A stretch of DNA of 64,000 nucleotides. It comes from Pelomonas sp937871895. GTDB taxonomy: Bacteria; Pseudomonadota; Gammaproteobacteria; Burkholderiales; Burkholderiaceae_C. This document shows, piece after piece, positions 9,311 through 20,000 of this stretch. The notes under the pieces are model-generated. The model saw only the letters and a list, made by a program, of their open reading frames with translations, did no database searches and was not told the origin of the DNA. The stretch is taken from the NCBI RefSeq assembly GCF_046348265.1, contig NZ_JAXMEO010000012.1; one strand, written 5' to 3'. The stretch's first letter is position 1, and each line of letters starts with the position of its first letter. The translations under genes and the position numbers were made by a program.

Positions 9311-9316
9311 TATACT
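9311..9316 (+). promoter_or_regulatory. Probable -10 box of tRNA-Ala
   Basis: TATACT lies 12 bases upstream of the tRNA 5' end and is immediately followed by a GC-rich stretch like the discriminators of stringently controlled promoters. No good -35 hexamer is seen. Confidence 0.45.
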
Positions 9317-9327
9317 CCGCGCCCCAT

Positions 9328-9403
<76 letters not shown>

Positions 9404-9410
9404 AACACCC

Positions 9411-9447
9411 AAAGCGGGCTTGACGTCGTCAAGCCCGCTTTTGTTTT
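9411..9447 (+). terminator. Rho-independent terminator of tRNA-Ala
   Basis: A long hairpin with arms of at least 13 bp (aaagcgggcttga / tcaagcccgcttt) starts 8 bases after the tRNA and ends in a T-rich run (ttttgtttt). Confidence 0.88.
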
Positions 9448-9541
9448 GCGCCGAGGTATGCCGCAATTGCGACGGCGTCGAGCCGGGCGCACCCAAACAG
9501 CTGCGCGAGGCGCTGTTTAGTACGGTTGCGCAAATTTCTAC

Positions 9542-9645
9542 GGATAACGCTATCCAGATCACTTTTGCGCCAGCAAGATCGTTTGAGATATGTCTCGCGG
9601 AGACGACAACGATTACCAAGGGTTTCCACTGGGATAGCGCTACCC
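9542..9645. promoter_or_regulatory. Two LacI-type operator-like palindromes upstream of receptor 1
   Basis: Two related near-palindromes centred on CG lie here: 9542-9555 (ggataacgctatcc, one mismatched pair) and 9632-9645 (ggatagcgctaccc, one mismatched pair). The same motif recurs upstream of the other two receptors and is perfect at 13144-13159. The rest of the 455-base region between the tRNA and the receptor start shows no gene. Assignment to a LacI-family repressor is inference from motif type; no such regulator is encoded in the window. Confidence 0.6.
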
Positions 9646-9858
9646 ACAATTCGTTGTTTTGCCGGTGGAAACCCCCATCGAGCCCCTTGCACCTTCATCT
9701 AGATTGACTTCGGATGTATGCATTTTGGCTCTGGAGCTATGCCAGAACCAAAGGCTCAGCGCGCATTTCAGGCGCTGTTCGCGTGCATTGCGCCTTGCCG
9801 CCGACGGCGGCGAGACCAACTCGGGTTTCCACCCGTAACACCGATTGAGAGGAGACGC

Positions 9859-12800
9859 ATGAAACTGGAAAGAACCCCAACGCAGGTCGCCGGCCGTATC
9901 AAGCCGGTCGCGCTGGCGTCGGTCGCGCTGTGCAGCGCCCTGGCCGCCCAGGCGCAGGACGCGACCCAGTCGCTCGACACCGTCGTCGTGACCGGCATCC
10001 GCAAGTCCCTGGACACCACACTGAACCTGAAGCGGACCGCGACAGGTCTGGTCGATGGCATCGTGGCCGAGGACATCGGCAAGTTCCCTGACACCAACCT
10101 CGCCGAATCGATGCAGCGCATCGCCGGCGTATCCATCGACCGCAATGCCTCCGGCGAAGGCAACCGCGTCACGGTGCGTGGCGTCGGCCCTGACTTCAAC
10201 CTGGTACTGCTCAATGGCCGGCAAATGCCGGTCGCCCCGATCAACCAGTTGAACGCCGGCGCGAGCGGCTCGCGTGCCTTCGACTTCGCGAATCTGGCCT
10301 CAGACTCGGTCTCGGCCCTGGAGGTGTTCAAGACTTCGCGCGCCTCGTCCCCCACGGGCGGCATCGGCGCGACGATCAACGTCAAGACGGCACGTCCGCT
10401 TGACAGCAAAGAGCGAGTGGCAAGCATTGGCGTGAAGGCCAACTACGACGCCTCGAACAATCGCTTGCCCGCCGAGTTCAAGGGCAGCAGCGCGACACCC
10501 GAAATCTCGGGCATCTACAGCGACACGTTTGCAGATCGCACCATCGGCATCGCGCTGAGCGCCAGCTACTCCAAGCGCGACTCGGGCTCGAACAAGGCCT
10601 ACACGCAAAACGGCTGGCGGACCTTCAATGCCGCCACCCAATCAGCCGAGAACGGCGATTGGGGCGCCGTGCCGAACAGCCCGGCCAACCTGATCACCAA
10701 CCGTCCCAAGGGCCTGTACTCGACGTCGGTGGACCTGCGCTACGTCACCACCGGCCTGCAACGCGAGCGCCTGAACACGCAGGCCGTGCTGCAGTTCGCA
10801 CCGTCCAAGGACGTGAAGTTCACGCTAGACCACACCGCGTCCACCAACACGGTCAAGGCCAAAGAGGCCGAGATGTCGAGCTGGTTCAACTTCTCGTTCG
10901 GCCCGACGACCTTCACCACGGGCGGGCCGGTCGCTTCGCCACTGGTCCAGACCGCCGAGTACCCCAACAACGACCACGACCTGGCCGTCAACACCGGCAA
11001 ATACGCTCAGAAGGCCAAGAACGGCTCCACCGGCGTCAACCTGGAGTGGAAGTACAGCGACGCCCTGAAGTTCGAGCTTGACGGACACCATTCCACCGCC
11101 CGCACGGCACCGGACAGCCCGTTCGGCACCTACTCGGTGATGGACTTGGGCATGTTCTCCCAAGGGCAGGCCGTGGCGTACTACGACCAAAAGCTGCCGA
11201 TCCTGGCATTGCCGACCACGCAATTCATGGCGTCTCGCCTGCAATTGACGGGCTCGCAATTCACCAACAACTACTCGAACCAGGCGGTGGACCAATGGCA
11301 AGCCAAGGCCACTTACAAGCTTGACTCGGAGAACAAGCTGCTGGCGGGCCTGGGCTTCACCAAGGTGAACGACCGGCGCGCCAACCGCAATCACCAGCAC
11401 GATGACTGGAGCGGCGTCGGCTTGCAAGGCGACTACACCAATGTCGCCGTGAAGTCGACCAGCCTTGGCGGCCTCTACAGCCAGATCCCGGGCCATGCGG
11501 ATTCACGGCTGTACTCCAGCTTCTACTACGCCGACTTCGACAACCTGCGCGCGCAGGCGATCAAGGTCGCGATGGCCAAGGGCACGCCGACCAACGGCTT
11601 CGCGCCGATGAGCCAGGCTGAAGCCGAGGCGTACTTCCAGACGACCGATTTCTCTGCGGGCAACGATTGGCGCACGGTCGAGAAGTCCACCGCCGCCTAT
11701 GCACAGTGGGATCACGCCTTCGACACCGAAATTCCGATGAACGTGTCGCTCGGGCTGCGCTACGAATCGACCAAGGTGAATGCGCAGTCGCAAGTGGTGC
11801 CGCGCGTGTCGAGTTCTTGGGGCTCCTCCAACGAAATCGCGCTGGCTGCCGGCACCGCGACCTTCGGCTCCGGTCAGGGCAAATACTCCTATGTGCTGCC
11901 CAACATCGACTTTGATGCCGACATCGCGCCGAACCTGAAGTTGCGGGCCAGCTTTGGTGAGAACCTGGGGCGCCCTGGCTTCGACACCTTGCTCGGTGGC
12001 GTGAGCCTCAATGGCAACGCCAATGCCGGCGGCGGCTCTGGCTCCACCGGCAACCCCGCCCTGAAACCACTGCTGTCCAAGAACCTCGATCTCTCGCTGG
12101 AGTACTACTACACCAAGTCGAGCTATGTCGCTGCCGGCCTCTTCTACAAGAAGGTCAGCAACTTCATCGGGACGCAGATCGTGAACATGACCTTCCCGGG
12201 TCTGACGACGCCAATCGGTGGCGGCTACTACAAGACGGCTTTGGCCGCTTGCGGTGGCAATACCCAACCGCTGTGCATCCGGAACTACATCTTCACCAAC
12301 TTTGCCAACCAGCCGGGCGTGAACTACACCGGCACGAACGCGACGGGTGAAAAGCAGGGCACGATCTCCGGCCTCGCCGGTGACCCAGCCTTGGTGTTTC
12401 AGGTGACCACACCCACCAACCAAGCCGGTGACAACATCAAGGGCCTGGAGCTGAATGCGCAGCACATGTTCGGCAACAGCGGCTTTGGGGTGTCGGGCAA
12501 CTACACCTACGTGAAGACAGGCCTCAAGTTCGACAACACCAGTACCGGCCCGCAAGCGCCGCTGCTCGGTGTGAGCAACTCGGCCAACTTGGTCGGCTTC
12601 TACGAGGACAGCACCTGGTCCGTCCGTGCCGCCTACAACTGGCGCGGCCAGTTCCTGGCCGCCTCGGGTGACGGCGGAGGCAGCAACCCGGTCTACACCG
12701 AGCCTTACGGCCAGGTGGACGTATCAGTGGGCTACAAGATCGGCAAGGATCTGACCATCCAGGCTGACCTCATCAACCTGAACGATGGCTACATCCGTCA

Positions 12801-12882
12801 ACACGGCCGCACACCCGAGCAGCTGCAGTCGGTCATCCAGACCGGTCGCCGCTTCCTGATCGGGGCGCGCTACCGCTTCTGA
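9859..12882 (+). CDS. TonB-dependent receptor (Xanthomonas/Caulobacter type), copy 1
   Basis: The 1007-residue outer membrane receptor imports an unknown large substrate using energy from TonB-ExbBD. A signal peptide ends at AAQA (residue 32), a TonB box DTVVVTG follows (40-46), and then comes the plug domain with NLAESMQRIAGVSIDR, VTVRGVGPDFNLVLLNGRQ and FKTSRASSPTGGIGATINV. The C-terminal part is a beta-barrel ending in Arg-Phe, the usual assembly signal. The family (TIGR01782-like) often serves carbohydrate uptake in Xanthomonas and Caulobacter. The ATG at 9859 is chosen for its GGAGA ribosome-binding site and signal peptide; the open frame extends to 9718 without a signal-like start. Two paralogues follow downstream. 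Confidence 0.93.
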   Translation: MKLERTPTQVAGRIKPVALASVALCSALAAQAQDATQSLDTVVVTGIRKSLDTTLNLKRTATGLVDGIVAEDIGKFPDTNLAESMQRIAGVSIDRNASGEGNRVTVRGVGPDFNLVLLNGRQMPVAPINQLNAGASGSRAFDFANLASDSVSALEVFKTSRASSPTGGIGATINVKTARPLDSKERVASIGVKANYDASNNRLPAEFKGSSATPEISGIYSDTFADRTIGIALSASYSKRDSGSNKAYTQNGWRTFNAATQSAENGDWGAVPNSPANLITNRPKGLYSTSVDLRYVTTGLQRERLNTQAVLQFAPSKDVKFTLDHTASTNTVKAKEAEMSSWFNFSFGPTTFTTGGPVASPLVQTAEYPNNDHDLAVNTGKYAQKAKNGSTGVNLEWKYSDALKFELDGHHSTARTAPDSPFGTYSVMDLGMFSQGQAVAYYDQKLPILALPTTQFMASRLQLTGSQFTNNYSNQAVDQWQAKATYKLDSENKLLAGLGFTKVNDRRANRNHQHDDWSGVGLQGDYTNVAVKSTSLGGLYSQIPGHADSRLYSSFYYADFDNLRAQAIKVAMAKGTPTNGFAPMSQAEAEAYFQTTDFSAGNDWRTVEKSTAAYAQWDHAFDTEIPMNVSLGLRYESTKVNAQSQVVPRVSSSWGSSNEIALAAGTATFGSGQGKYSYVLPNIDFDADIAPNLKLRASFGENLGRPGFDTLLGGVSLNGNANAGGGSGSTGNPALKPLLSKNLDLSLEYYYTKSSYVAAGLFYKKVSNFIGTQIVNMTFPGLTTPIGGGYYKTALAACGGNTQPLCIRNYIFTNFANQPGVNYTGTNATGEKQGTISGLAGDPALVFQVTTPTNQAGDNIKGLELNAQHMFGNSGFGVSGNYTYVKTGLKFDNTSTGPQAPLLGVSNSANLVGFYEDSTWSVRAAYNWRGQFLAASGDGGGSNPVYTEPYGQVDVSVGYKIGKDLTIQADLINLNDGYIRQHGRTPEQLQSVIQTGRRFLIGARYRF

Positions 12883-12953
12883 CGATCCCGCCTATCGCCC
12901 TCCAAGCTGGCGCTCACCCTGAACGCCAGCGGGAGGTTAGCGATCCCTCTGCC

Positions 12954-12980
12954 ATCGGCCCTTCGGGGCCGATTTTGCTT
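12954..12980 (+). terminator. Terminator after receptor 1
   Basis: An 8-bp stem (atcggccc / gggccgat) closed by a stable TTCG tetraloop is followed by a T run. It separates receptor 1 from the operators and promoter of receptor 2. Confidence 0.85.
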
Positions 12981-13127
12981 GTTACGCCTGACTGGGTCCG
13001 GTGTCCTTTGGCCCGCCAGATCGCGTAGCGCCTCTTGGGCTACCAAGCCAGTGGGGCTTGGCATGCCGTGGCGCTTAACCAACGGATCTGGGCCACATCT
13101 CAATTGATTTGATACTCAAACCAATAT

Positions 13128-13230
13128 GACAACGCTGCCCATATGGATAGCGCTATCCACCAGGGAAGAGCATCTATTTGTCACTCTCAAAGTGCTAACA
13201 ATTTATCGATTCCCGCTAGACAGCGCTGCC
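13128..13230. promoter_or_regulatory. Three LacI-type operator-like palindromes upstream of receptor 2
   Basis: The best site of the window is a perfect 16-bp palindrome at 13144-13159 (tggatagcgctatcca). Weaker relatives lie at 13128-13139 (gacaacgctgcc) and 13219-13230 (gacagcgctgcc), 17 and 74 bases away centre to centre. The 561-base intergenic region holds no gene besides these and the terminator of receptor 1. Multiple spaced sites fit looping or cooperative repression, which is inference. Confidence 0.65.
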
Positions 13231-13443
13231 AATTTCTGGTTTTGATTGGTACAAACCCGAAAGTCTCAGATCACGCCTTTCACTAGATTCACGTTCCATG
13301 TATGCCAAAGGCCCTCGGTCGCATATCGGTTTTGCCATGCCGATATTCGGGTTGGGGCACCCTTTGCGTATCTGTCGCTGACCGCCCCCCGGCAGCGCTT
13401 TTCACTCAGGCCATCAGGCCTGCATTCCACCCCGAGGAGACAT

Positions 13444-16400
13444 ATGAGTTCTGAGAAGTTTCAACGTTTGAACGCGAGTCAGCGCCGCTTCAAGCCTGTC
13501 GCTGTTGCCTGCCACCTGACGGCCGCTCTGTGTGCCGTCTCTTCGGCACAAGCTCAGGACAACACGCAGTCGCTCGACACCGTGGTCGTCACGGGTATCC
13601 GGAAGTCTCTGGACACCACGCTGAACCTGAAGCGCACTGCGACTGGCTTGGTCGACGGCATCGTCTCTGAAGACATCGGCAAGTTCCCTGACACCAACCT
13701 CGCCGAATCGATGCAGCGCATCGCTGGCGTGTCGATCGACCGCAACGCTTCGGGCGAAGGTCAGCAGGTCACCGTTCGCGGTGTTGGCCCCGCCTTCAAC
13801 CTGGTGCTGCTGAACGGCCGCCAGATGCCCTCCGCAATGATCAGCCAAGGCAACGGTGGCGCCAACGGTACTCGTGCCTTTGACTTTGCCAATTTGGCTT
13901 CGGATGCCGTGTCGGCTCTCGAGGTCTACAAGACGGCTCGCTCTTCGTCGCCCACTGGTGGCATCGGCGCAACCATCAACATCAAGACTGCTCGTCCGCT
14001 CGACTCGAAGGAGCGCGTGGCCAGCATCGGTTTGAAGGCGAACTACGACGGCTCCAACAGCCGCGTGCCGGACCAGTTCAAGGGCAGCAGCGCGACGCCG
14101 GAAGTCTCTGGCATTTACAGCGACAGCTTCGCCGATCGCACCATCGGCATCTCCCTGAGCGCAAGCTATTCGAAGCGCGACTCCGGCTCCAACAAGGCCT
14201 ACACCCAGAACGGCTGGCGCACCTTCGCGGCCAACTCCACCGATTGGGGTGCCGTGCCGGCCAAGCCTGCTACGGGCACGGACCCGATCACGAATCGTCC
14301 CACCGGCCTGTACTCGACCTCGGTCGATATGCGCTATGTGACGACTGGCCTGCAGCGTGAGCGCCTGAACGGCCAAGCTGTTCTGCAATTCGCGCCGAGC
14401 AAGGACCTGAAGTTCACCGTCGATTACACGATGTCGAACAACACGTTCAAGGCCAAAGAAGCCGAGATGTCGAGTTGGTTCAACTTCTCGTTCGGCCCGA
14501 CGACCTTCACCACCGGCGGCCCGGTCGCCTCGCCTCTGGTCCAGACCGCGCTGTTCCCGAACAACGACCACGACCTGTCGCTGAACGCCATCATCTACGC
14601 TCAAAAGTCGAAGAACGGCTCGACCGGCTTCAACACCGAGTGGAAGGTCAGCAACGACCTCAAGGTTGATCTGGACGTCCACCACTCCACTGCCAAGACC
14701 TCGCCTGACAGCCCCTATGGCTCCTATGGCCTGATGGACTTGGGCATGTTCTCGCAAGGCACGGCTGTCGCTTACTACGACCAGAAACTGCCGATCTTCA
14801 ACCTGGGCACCACCAAGTTCGAAGCTTCTCGCCTGCAACTGACCGGTTCGCAGTTCGTGAACAACCTGTCTGAGCAAACTGTTGATCAATGGCAGGCTAA
14901 AGCCACCTACAAGTTCGACGCTGAGAATAAGCTGCTCGCCGGCCTGGGCTTCACCAAGACGAAGGACCGTCGCGCCAGCCGCAACAACCAGCACGACGAC
15001 TGGGGTGGTGTGGGCTCGCAAGGCCAGTACGCCAACGTGACCGTCAACTCGACGAGCCTCGGCGGCCTCTTCAGCCAGATCCCCGGCTCCTCGGACTCGC
15101 GTCTGCACCCGACTTTCTGGTTCGCTGATTTCGACAGCTTCCGCAACCAGTCCATCAAGGTCCTGACGACCACCGGCCACAACGGCAAGGTCTACAGCCA
15201 AGCTGAAGCCGAAGCCTACTTCCTGACGGACCCAGACTTCACGCGCGGCAACGACTGGCGGACCAACGAAAAGTCACAGGCAGCTTACGTCCAGTGGGAT
15301 CACGCCTTCGACACCGAGCTGCCAATGAACGTGTCGCTGGGCCTTCGCTATGAGTCCACCAAGGTGTCGGCTTCGTCGCAGGTCGTGCCGCGCGTCTCCA
15401 GTTCCTGGGGCTCGCAGAACGAAATTGCGCTCGCAGCAGGCAGCCCGACGTTCGGTAGCTCAGACGGTAAGTACTCCTACGTGCTGCCTAGCATCGACTG
15501 GGATACCGATCTGGCCCCGAACCTGAAGTTGCGTGCCAGCTATGGCCACAACATCGGCCGTCCTGGCTTCAACCTGCTGGTTGGCGGCGTGGACACGGGT
15601 GGCAACGCCAACGCAGGCGGCGGCTCTGGTTCCACGGGCAATCCGGCCCTCAAGCCACTGCTCTCCAAGAACCTGGACGCTTCGCTTGAGTACTACTACG
15701 CCAAGTCGAGCTACGTCGCAGCTGGCGCCTTCTACAAGAAGGTGACCGACTTCTTCGGTACGCGCTCAGTCACCATGACGCCGTTCGCCGGGCTCACCAC
15801 CCCGATCGGCGGCGCCTACTACAAGGCCGGCCTGGCAGCCTGCGGCGGCAACACCCAGCCGCTTTGCATCCGTAACTACATCTTCAACAACTTCAAGGGC
15901 CAAGCTGGCGTCAACCAGACCGGCGTGAACGGCACAGGCGAAATCCTGGGCACGATCGCTGGCCTGCCCGGCGACCCGGCGCTGACCTTCCAGGTCACGA
16001 CACCCTCGAACGAAGGTGGCGACAATATCAAGGGCCTGGAGCTGAATGCGCAGCACATGTTCGGCAACAGCGGCTTCGGCGTCCAAGGTAACTACACCTT
16101 TGTCCGCACTGGCCTGAAGTTCCGCAACGACAGCGTGACCAGCCAAGCACCGCTGCCTGGCGTGAGCAACTCGGCCAACCTGGTGGGCTTCTATGAAGAC
16201 AGCACCTGGTCGGTTCGCGCTGCTTACAACTGGCGTGGTGAATTCCTGGCGAATTCTGTGGATGGCGGCGGCAGCAACCCCGTCTACACGGAAGCCTATG
16301 GTCAGGTCGACGTGTCTGTCGGCTACAAGATCGGCAAGAACCTGACGCTGCAGGCTGATCTGATCAACCTGAACGACGGCTACATCCGCCAACACGGCCG

Positions 16401-16473
16401 TACCGTCGAACAGCTGCAGTCGGTCATCCAGACTGGCCGCCGTTACCTGATCGGCGCGCGCTATCGCTTCTGA
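13444..16473 (+). CDS. TonB-dependent receptor (Xanthomonas/Caulobacter type), copy 2
   Basis: The 1009-residue paralogue of receptor 1 has the same organisation: signal peptide ending at SAQA (37), TonB box DTVVVTG, plug domain with FPDTNLAESMQRIAGVSIDR, and a beta-barrel ending ARYRF. Long segments of barrel are nearly identical to receptor 1, for example TYTQNGWRTF-type and GNPALKPLLSKNLD segments, while extracellular loop regions differ. The ATG at 13444 follows a GAGGAGA ribosome-binding site and opens with the signal sequence MSSEKFQRLNASQRRFKPVA, shared almost exactly with receptor 3. The reading frame upstream to 13246 is not believed to be translated. The gene has its own operators and terminator. 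Confidence 0.93.
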   Translation: MSSEKFQRLNASQRRFKPVAVACHLTAALCAVSSAQAQDNTQSLDTVVVTGIRKSLDTTLNLKRTATGLVDGIVSEDIGKFPDTNLAESMQRIAGVSIDRNASGEGQQVTVRGVGPAFNLVLLNGRQMPSAMISQGNGGANGTRAFDFANLASDAVSALEVYKTARSSSPTGGIGATINIKTARPLDSKERVASIGLKANYDGSNSRVPDQFKGSSATPEVSGIYSDSFADRTIGISLSASYSKRDSGSNKAYTQNGWRTFAANSTDWGAVPAKPATGTDPITNRPTGLYSTSVDMRYVTTGLQRERLNGQAVLQFAPSKDLKFTVDYTMSNNTFKAKEAEMSSWFNFSFGPTTFTTGGPVASPLVQTALFPNNDHDLSLNAIIYAQKSKNGSTGFNTEWKVSNDLKVDLDVHHSTAKTSPDSPYGSYGLMDLGMFSQGTAVAYYDQKLPIFNLGTTKFEASRLQLTGSQFVNNLSEQTVDQWQAKATYKFDAENKLLAGLGFTKTKDRRASRNNQHDDWGGVGSQGQYANVTVNSTSLGGLFSQIPGSSDSRLHPTFWFADFDSFRNQSIKVLTTTGHNGKVYSQAEAEAYFLTDPDFTRGNDWRTNEKSQAAYVQWDHAFDTELPMNVSLGLRYESTKVSASSQVVPRVSSSWGSQNEIALAAGSPTFGSSDGKYSYVLPSIDWDTDLAPNLKLRASYGHNIGRPGFNLLVGGVDTGGNANAGGGSGSTGNPALKPLLSKNLDASLEYYYAKSSYVAAGAFYKKVTDFFGTRSVTMTPFAGLTTPIGGAYYKAGLAACGGNTQPLCIRNYIFNNFKGQAGVNQTGVNGTGEILGTIAGLPGDPALTFQVTTPSNEGGDNIKGLELNAQHMFGNSGFGVQGNYTFVRTGLKFRNDSVTSQAPLPGVSNSANLVGFYEDSTWSVRAAYNWRGEFLANSVDGGGSNPVYTEAYGQVDVSVGYKIGKNLTLQADLINLNDGYIRQHGRTVEQLQSVIQTGRRYLIGARYRF

Positions 16474-16548
16474 TCCTCGTTGAGCCCCTACCGGGGCGGC
16501 AGCCCAGCATCTCGCCGGGCTGCCCACCGGGTGAGCCAACCTCAAAGC

Positions 16549-16575
16549 ATCGACCCTCCGGGGTCGATTTTTTTT
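16549..16575 (+). terminator. Terminator after receptor 2
   Basis: An 8-bp stem (atcgaccc / gggtcgat) with a TCCG loop is followed by eight T residues, a strong intrinsic terminator. Confidence 0.9.
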
Positions 16576-16721
16576 GCCTCGCTCGAACTCCACACCAAGA
16601 TCGACCCCTTGTGGCGACAGCCACCCGAGAGTCCCAATGCCCTTCGAGGATGCTTGGGAAGCAGTTGGCTCCGAAAAATCATCTGCCTTTTCAAATGTCC
16701 GTACGCAGAGAACCATAGACT

Positions 16722-16823
16722 GACAGCGCTATCCTTGGGATAGCGATAACTAAGAACAAATTTCCTAGTCAGTCTCCTTTTGAAAATATGATTAATAGGT
16801 ATTTTCACTAAGACAGCGCTACT
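16722..16823. promoter_or_regulatory. Three LacI-type operator-like sites upstream of receptor 3
   Basis: Three degenerate copies of the CG-centred palindrome occur at 16722-16733 (gacagcgctatc), 16738-16750 (ggatagcgataac) and 16812-16823 (gacagcgctact). The first two are 17 bases apart, the same spacing as the first two sites before receptor 2. The 568-base region between receptors 2 and 3 otherwise contains only the terminator of receptor 2 and an AT-rich probable promoter stretch near 16775-16815. Confidence 0.55.
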
Positions 16824-17041
16824 ACATTTAAGCCGTTTGCGGGGACAAATCCCAAGCTGCGACCGAAATCGATCCTCTAGATTTGCCGCCGCTGCGAGCC
16901 ACTGGGTCATGACAAGCCATCGTGCCCGCTGGTTGGCGCGATCCTCAGCGATAGCGCGCCACGCGCAGCCAAGTCGCTGGCTGCCCCCCGTCAGCGATCC
17001 CATCCCAGGCCCCTGGCCTGGTTACCACCTAGAGGAGACAT

Positions 17042-20000
17042 ATGAGTTCTGAGAAGTTTCAACGGCTGAACGCGAGCCAACGCCGCTTCAAGCCTGTCGC
17101 CGTCGCCTGCCACCTGACGGTTGCCCTGTGCGCTGTCACGTCAGCCCAAGCTCAAGAAGCCAACCAGGCTCTGGACACCGTGGTCGTCACGGGTATCCGG
17201 AAGTCTTTGGACACCACACTGAACCTGAAGCGCACCGCCACCGGTCTGGTGGACGGTATCGTCTCTGAAGACATCGGCAAGTTCCCTGACACCAACCTCG
17301 CCGAATCGATGCAGCGCATCGCCGGTGTGGCTATCGACCGCACCAACAACGGCGAAGGTCAGCGCGTCACTGTCCGCGGTGTCGGCCCTGACTTCAACAT
17401 GGTGCTGCTCAATGGCCGGCAGATGCCGACATCGTTCGGCGGTGCTAGCGGCTCCCGCGCGTTTGACTTCGCGACCCTGTCTTCAGACGCGGTCTCGGCC
17501 CTCGAGGTCTACAAGACTGCTCGCGCTTCCACACCTGCCGGCGGTATCGGCGCCACCATCAACGTCAAGACTGCTCGCCCGCTGGACTCCAAGGAGCGTG
17601 TGGCCAGCATCGGCGTGAAGGCCAACTACGACGTTTCCAACAGCCGCGTTGTAGAAGGCTTGCGTCATAGCAAGGTAACTCCTGAAATTTCAGGCATCTA
17701 CAGCGATACGTTTGCCGACCGCACCATCGGCATCGCCTTGAGCGCCAGCTACTCCAAGCGCAATTCGGGCTCAAATCGTGCCCTGACGGCCAATGGGTGG
17801 CGCACGTTTGCCGCCAACAACAACAGCGACTGGGGCGCAATCCCTCCCAAGCCTGCTACTGGTGCCGATCCGATCACCAATCGCCCTACCAGCGGCCTTT
17901 ATTCGACGTCCGTCGAGATGCGCTATGACACGACGGGCTACTCGCGTGAACGCATCAACGGTCAGGCGGTGTTGCAGTTCGCTCCGACCAAGGACCTGAA
18001 GTTCACGCTCGACCACACGGTTGCGAACAGCACCTTCAGGGCCAAAGAAGCGGAAATCTCGGCCTGGATGAATTACTCATTCGGTCCGATGACCTTCACT
18101 CAGAACGGTGGCCCAGTCCAATCGCCGCTGATCCAGACAGCGCTCTTCCCGAATAACGACCACGACCTCGCGTTCAACTCTGGCGTGTACGCACAGAAGT
18201 CGGCCAACAGTTCGACAGGCTTCAACACCGAATGGAAGGTCAACAATGATCTGAAGGTGGATCTCGACGTACACCACTCGACCTCCAAGACCGACCCGGA
18301 CAGCCCTTATGGCTCCTGGGCGCAGATCGACCTGGCGATGTTCACAATGGGCACCACCACCGCCTATTACGACAAGAAGCTGCCGATCCTTAACTTGGGC
18401 ACGACCAAGTTCCAGAAGGAGCGCATGCAGTTCACCGGATCGCAGTTTGACAACCAACTGGCTGACCAATCGGTCGACCAATGGCAGACCAAGGCGACCT
18501 ACAAGCTGAGCGCTGAAGACAAGCTGATTGCCGGCCTCGGCTTCACCAAGATGAAGGACCGTCGTGGCGGCTATAACCACACGAACGCCGACTGGGGTGG
18601 GCTTGGCGTACAGGGCGACGCTGCGTCGACCGTGAAAGTCAACAGCACCAGTCTGGGTGGCATGTTCTCGCAAGTCGATGGCCACAACGACAGCCGTCTC
18701 CACCCGACCTTCTGGTACGTTGACTTCAACGAGGCACGAGAGCAGGCGATCAAGGTCCTGATGACCAGCGGTGTTGGCGGCAGTGCACCCTACACCCGCG
18801 CACAGGCCGAGGCATACTTTGCCGCTAGCCCTGACTACACGCGAGGCCAAGACTTCCGTACCACGGAGAAGTCGACCTCTGCCTATGGTCAGTGGGATCA
18901 CGCCTTCGACACGGAACTGCCTTCCAACATCTCGGTCGGCCTGCGTTACGAATCGACCAAGATCGATTCGGCCTCGCAGGTGGTGCCGCGTGTCGCAGCT
19001 GCCTGGATTGCCCAGAACGAAGTGAACTTGACGGCCGGTGAACCAGCCTTTGGCTCCGCTCAGGGTTCGTACAAGTTCTGGCTGCCCAACATTGACTACG
19101 ATGTGGACCTGGCATCCAACCTGAAGCTGCGCGCCAGCTACGGCCACAACATTGGTCGCCCGAACTTCGGCGTGCTGGTTGGCGGCGTCACCGTCGGCGA
19201 CAACGCTAACGCTGGCGGCGGTAACGGCAACACGGGCAACCCGAATCTGAAGCCGCTGCTGTCGAAGAACCTTGATGCCTCGCTGGAATACTATTACGCC
19301 AAGTCGAGCTATGTGGCTGCTGGCCTCTTCTACAAGAAGGTCACCAACTTCATCGGCAACACTGTCGTCGTGCGCACTTTCCCGGGCATCAACAACCCGA
19401 GAGCCGGTGCTTACGCGAAGCAAGGCGAGGCCGCGTGCGGTGCGAATGCCCAGCCGCTGTGCATCCGCAACTGGATCTTCACCAACCTGAAGGGCCAGCC
19501 GGGCGTGATCGTTGGCACCACGAATGCGTCAGGCGAGATCTCCGGCCGCATCGAAGCCCAGCCGGGCGATCCACTCCTGAACTTCAACATCTCGACCCCC
19601 ACCAACATCAAGGGTGACAACATCCGGGGTCTGGAGTTGAACGCTCAGCATCTGTTCGGCAACAGCGGCTTTGGTGTGTCGGGTAACTTGACCATCGTGA
19701 AGACCGGCCTGAAATTCAAGCTTGATGAAACGGGCGAGCAAGCGCCGCTGGTCGGCGTAGGCAATTCGGCCAACCTGGTGGGCTTCTATGAAGACAGTGC
19801 CTGGTCAGTCCGCGCCGCCTACAACTGGCGGGGCAAGTTCCTGGCCCGTTCGACGGACGGCGCAGGTAACAACCCAGTGTTCACTGCAGCCTACGGTCAA
19901 CTGGATGTGGGCATCGGCTACAAGATCGGCAAGAACCTGACTTTGCAGGCCGACCTGATCAACTTGAACGATGGCTACATCCGCCAGTTCGCCCGTACGG

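Noticed and set aside
13414..15201. 595-codon minus-strand frame antisense to receptor 2
   Set aside because: The plus-strand receptor is certain by signal peptide, TonB box and barrel; the antisense frame has repetitive Val/Ala/Arg composition.
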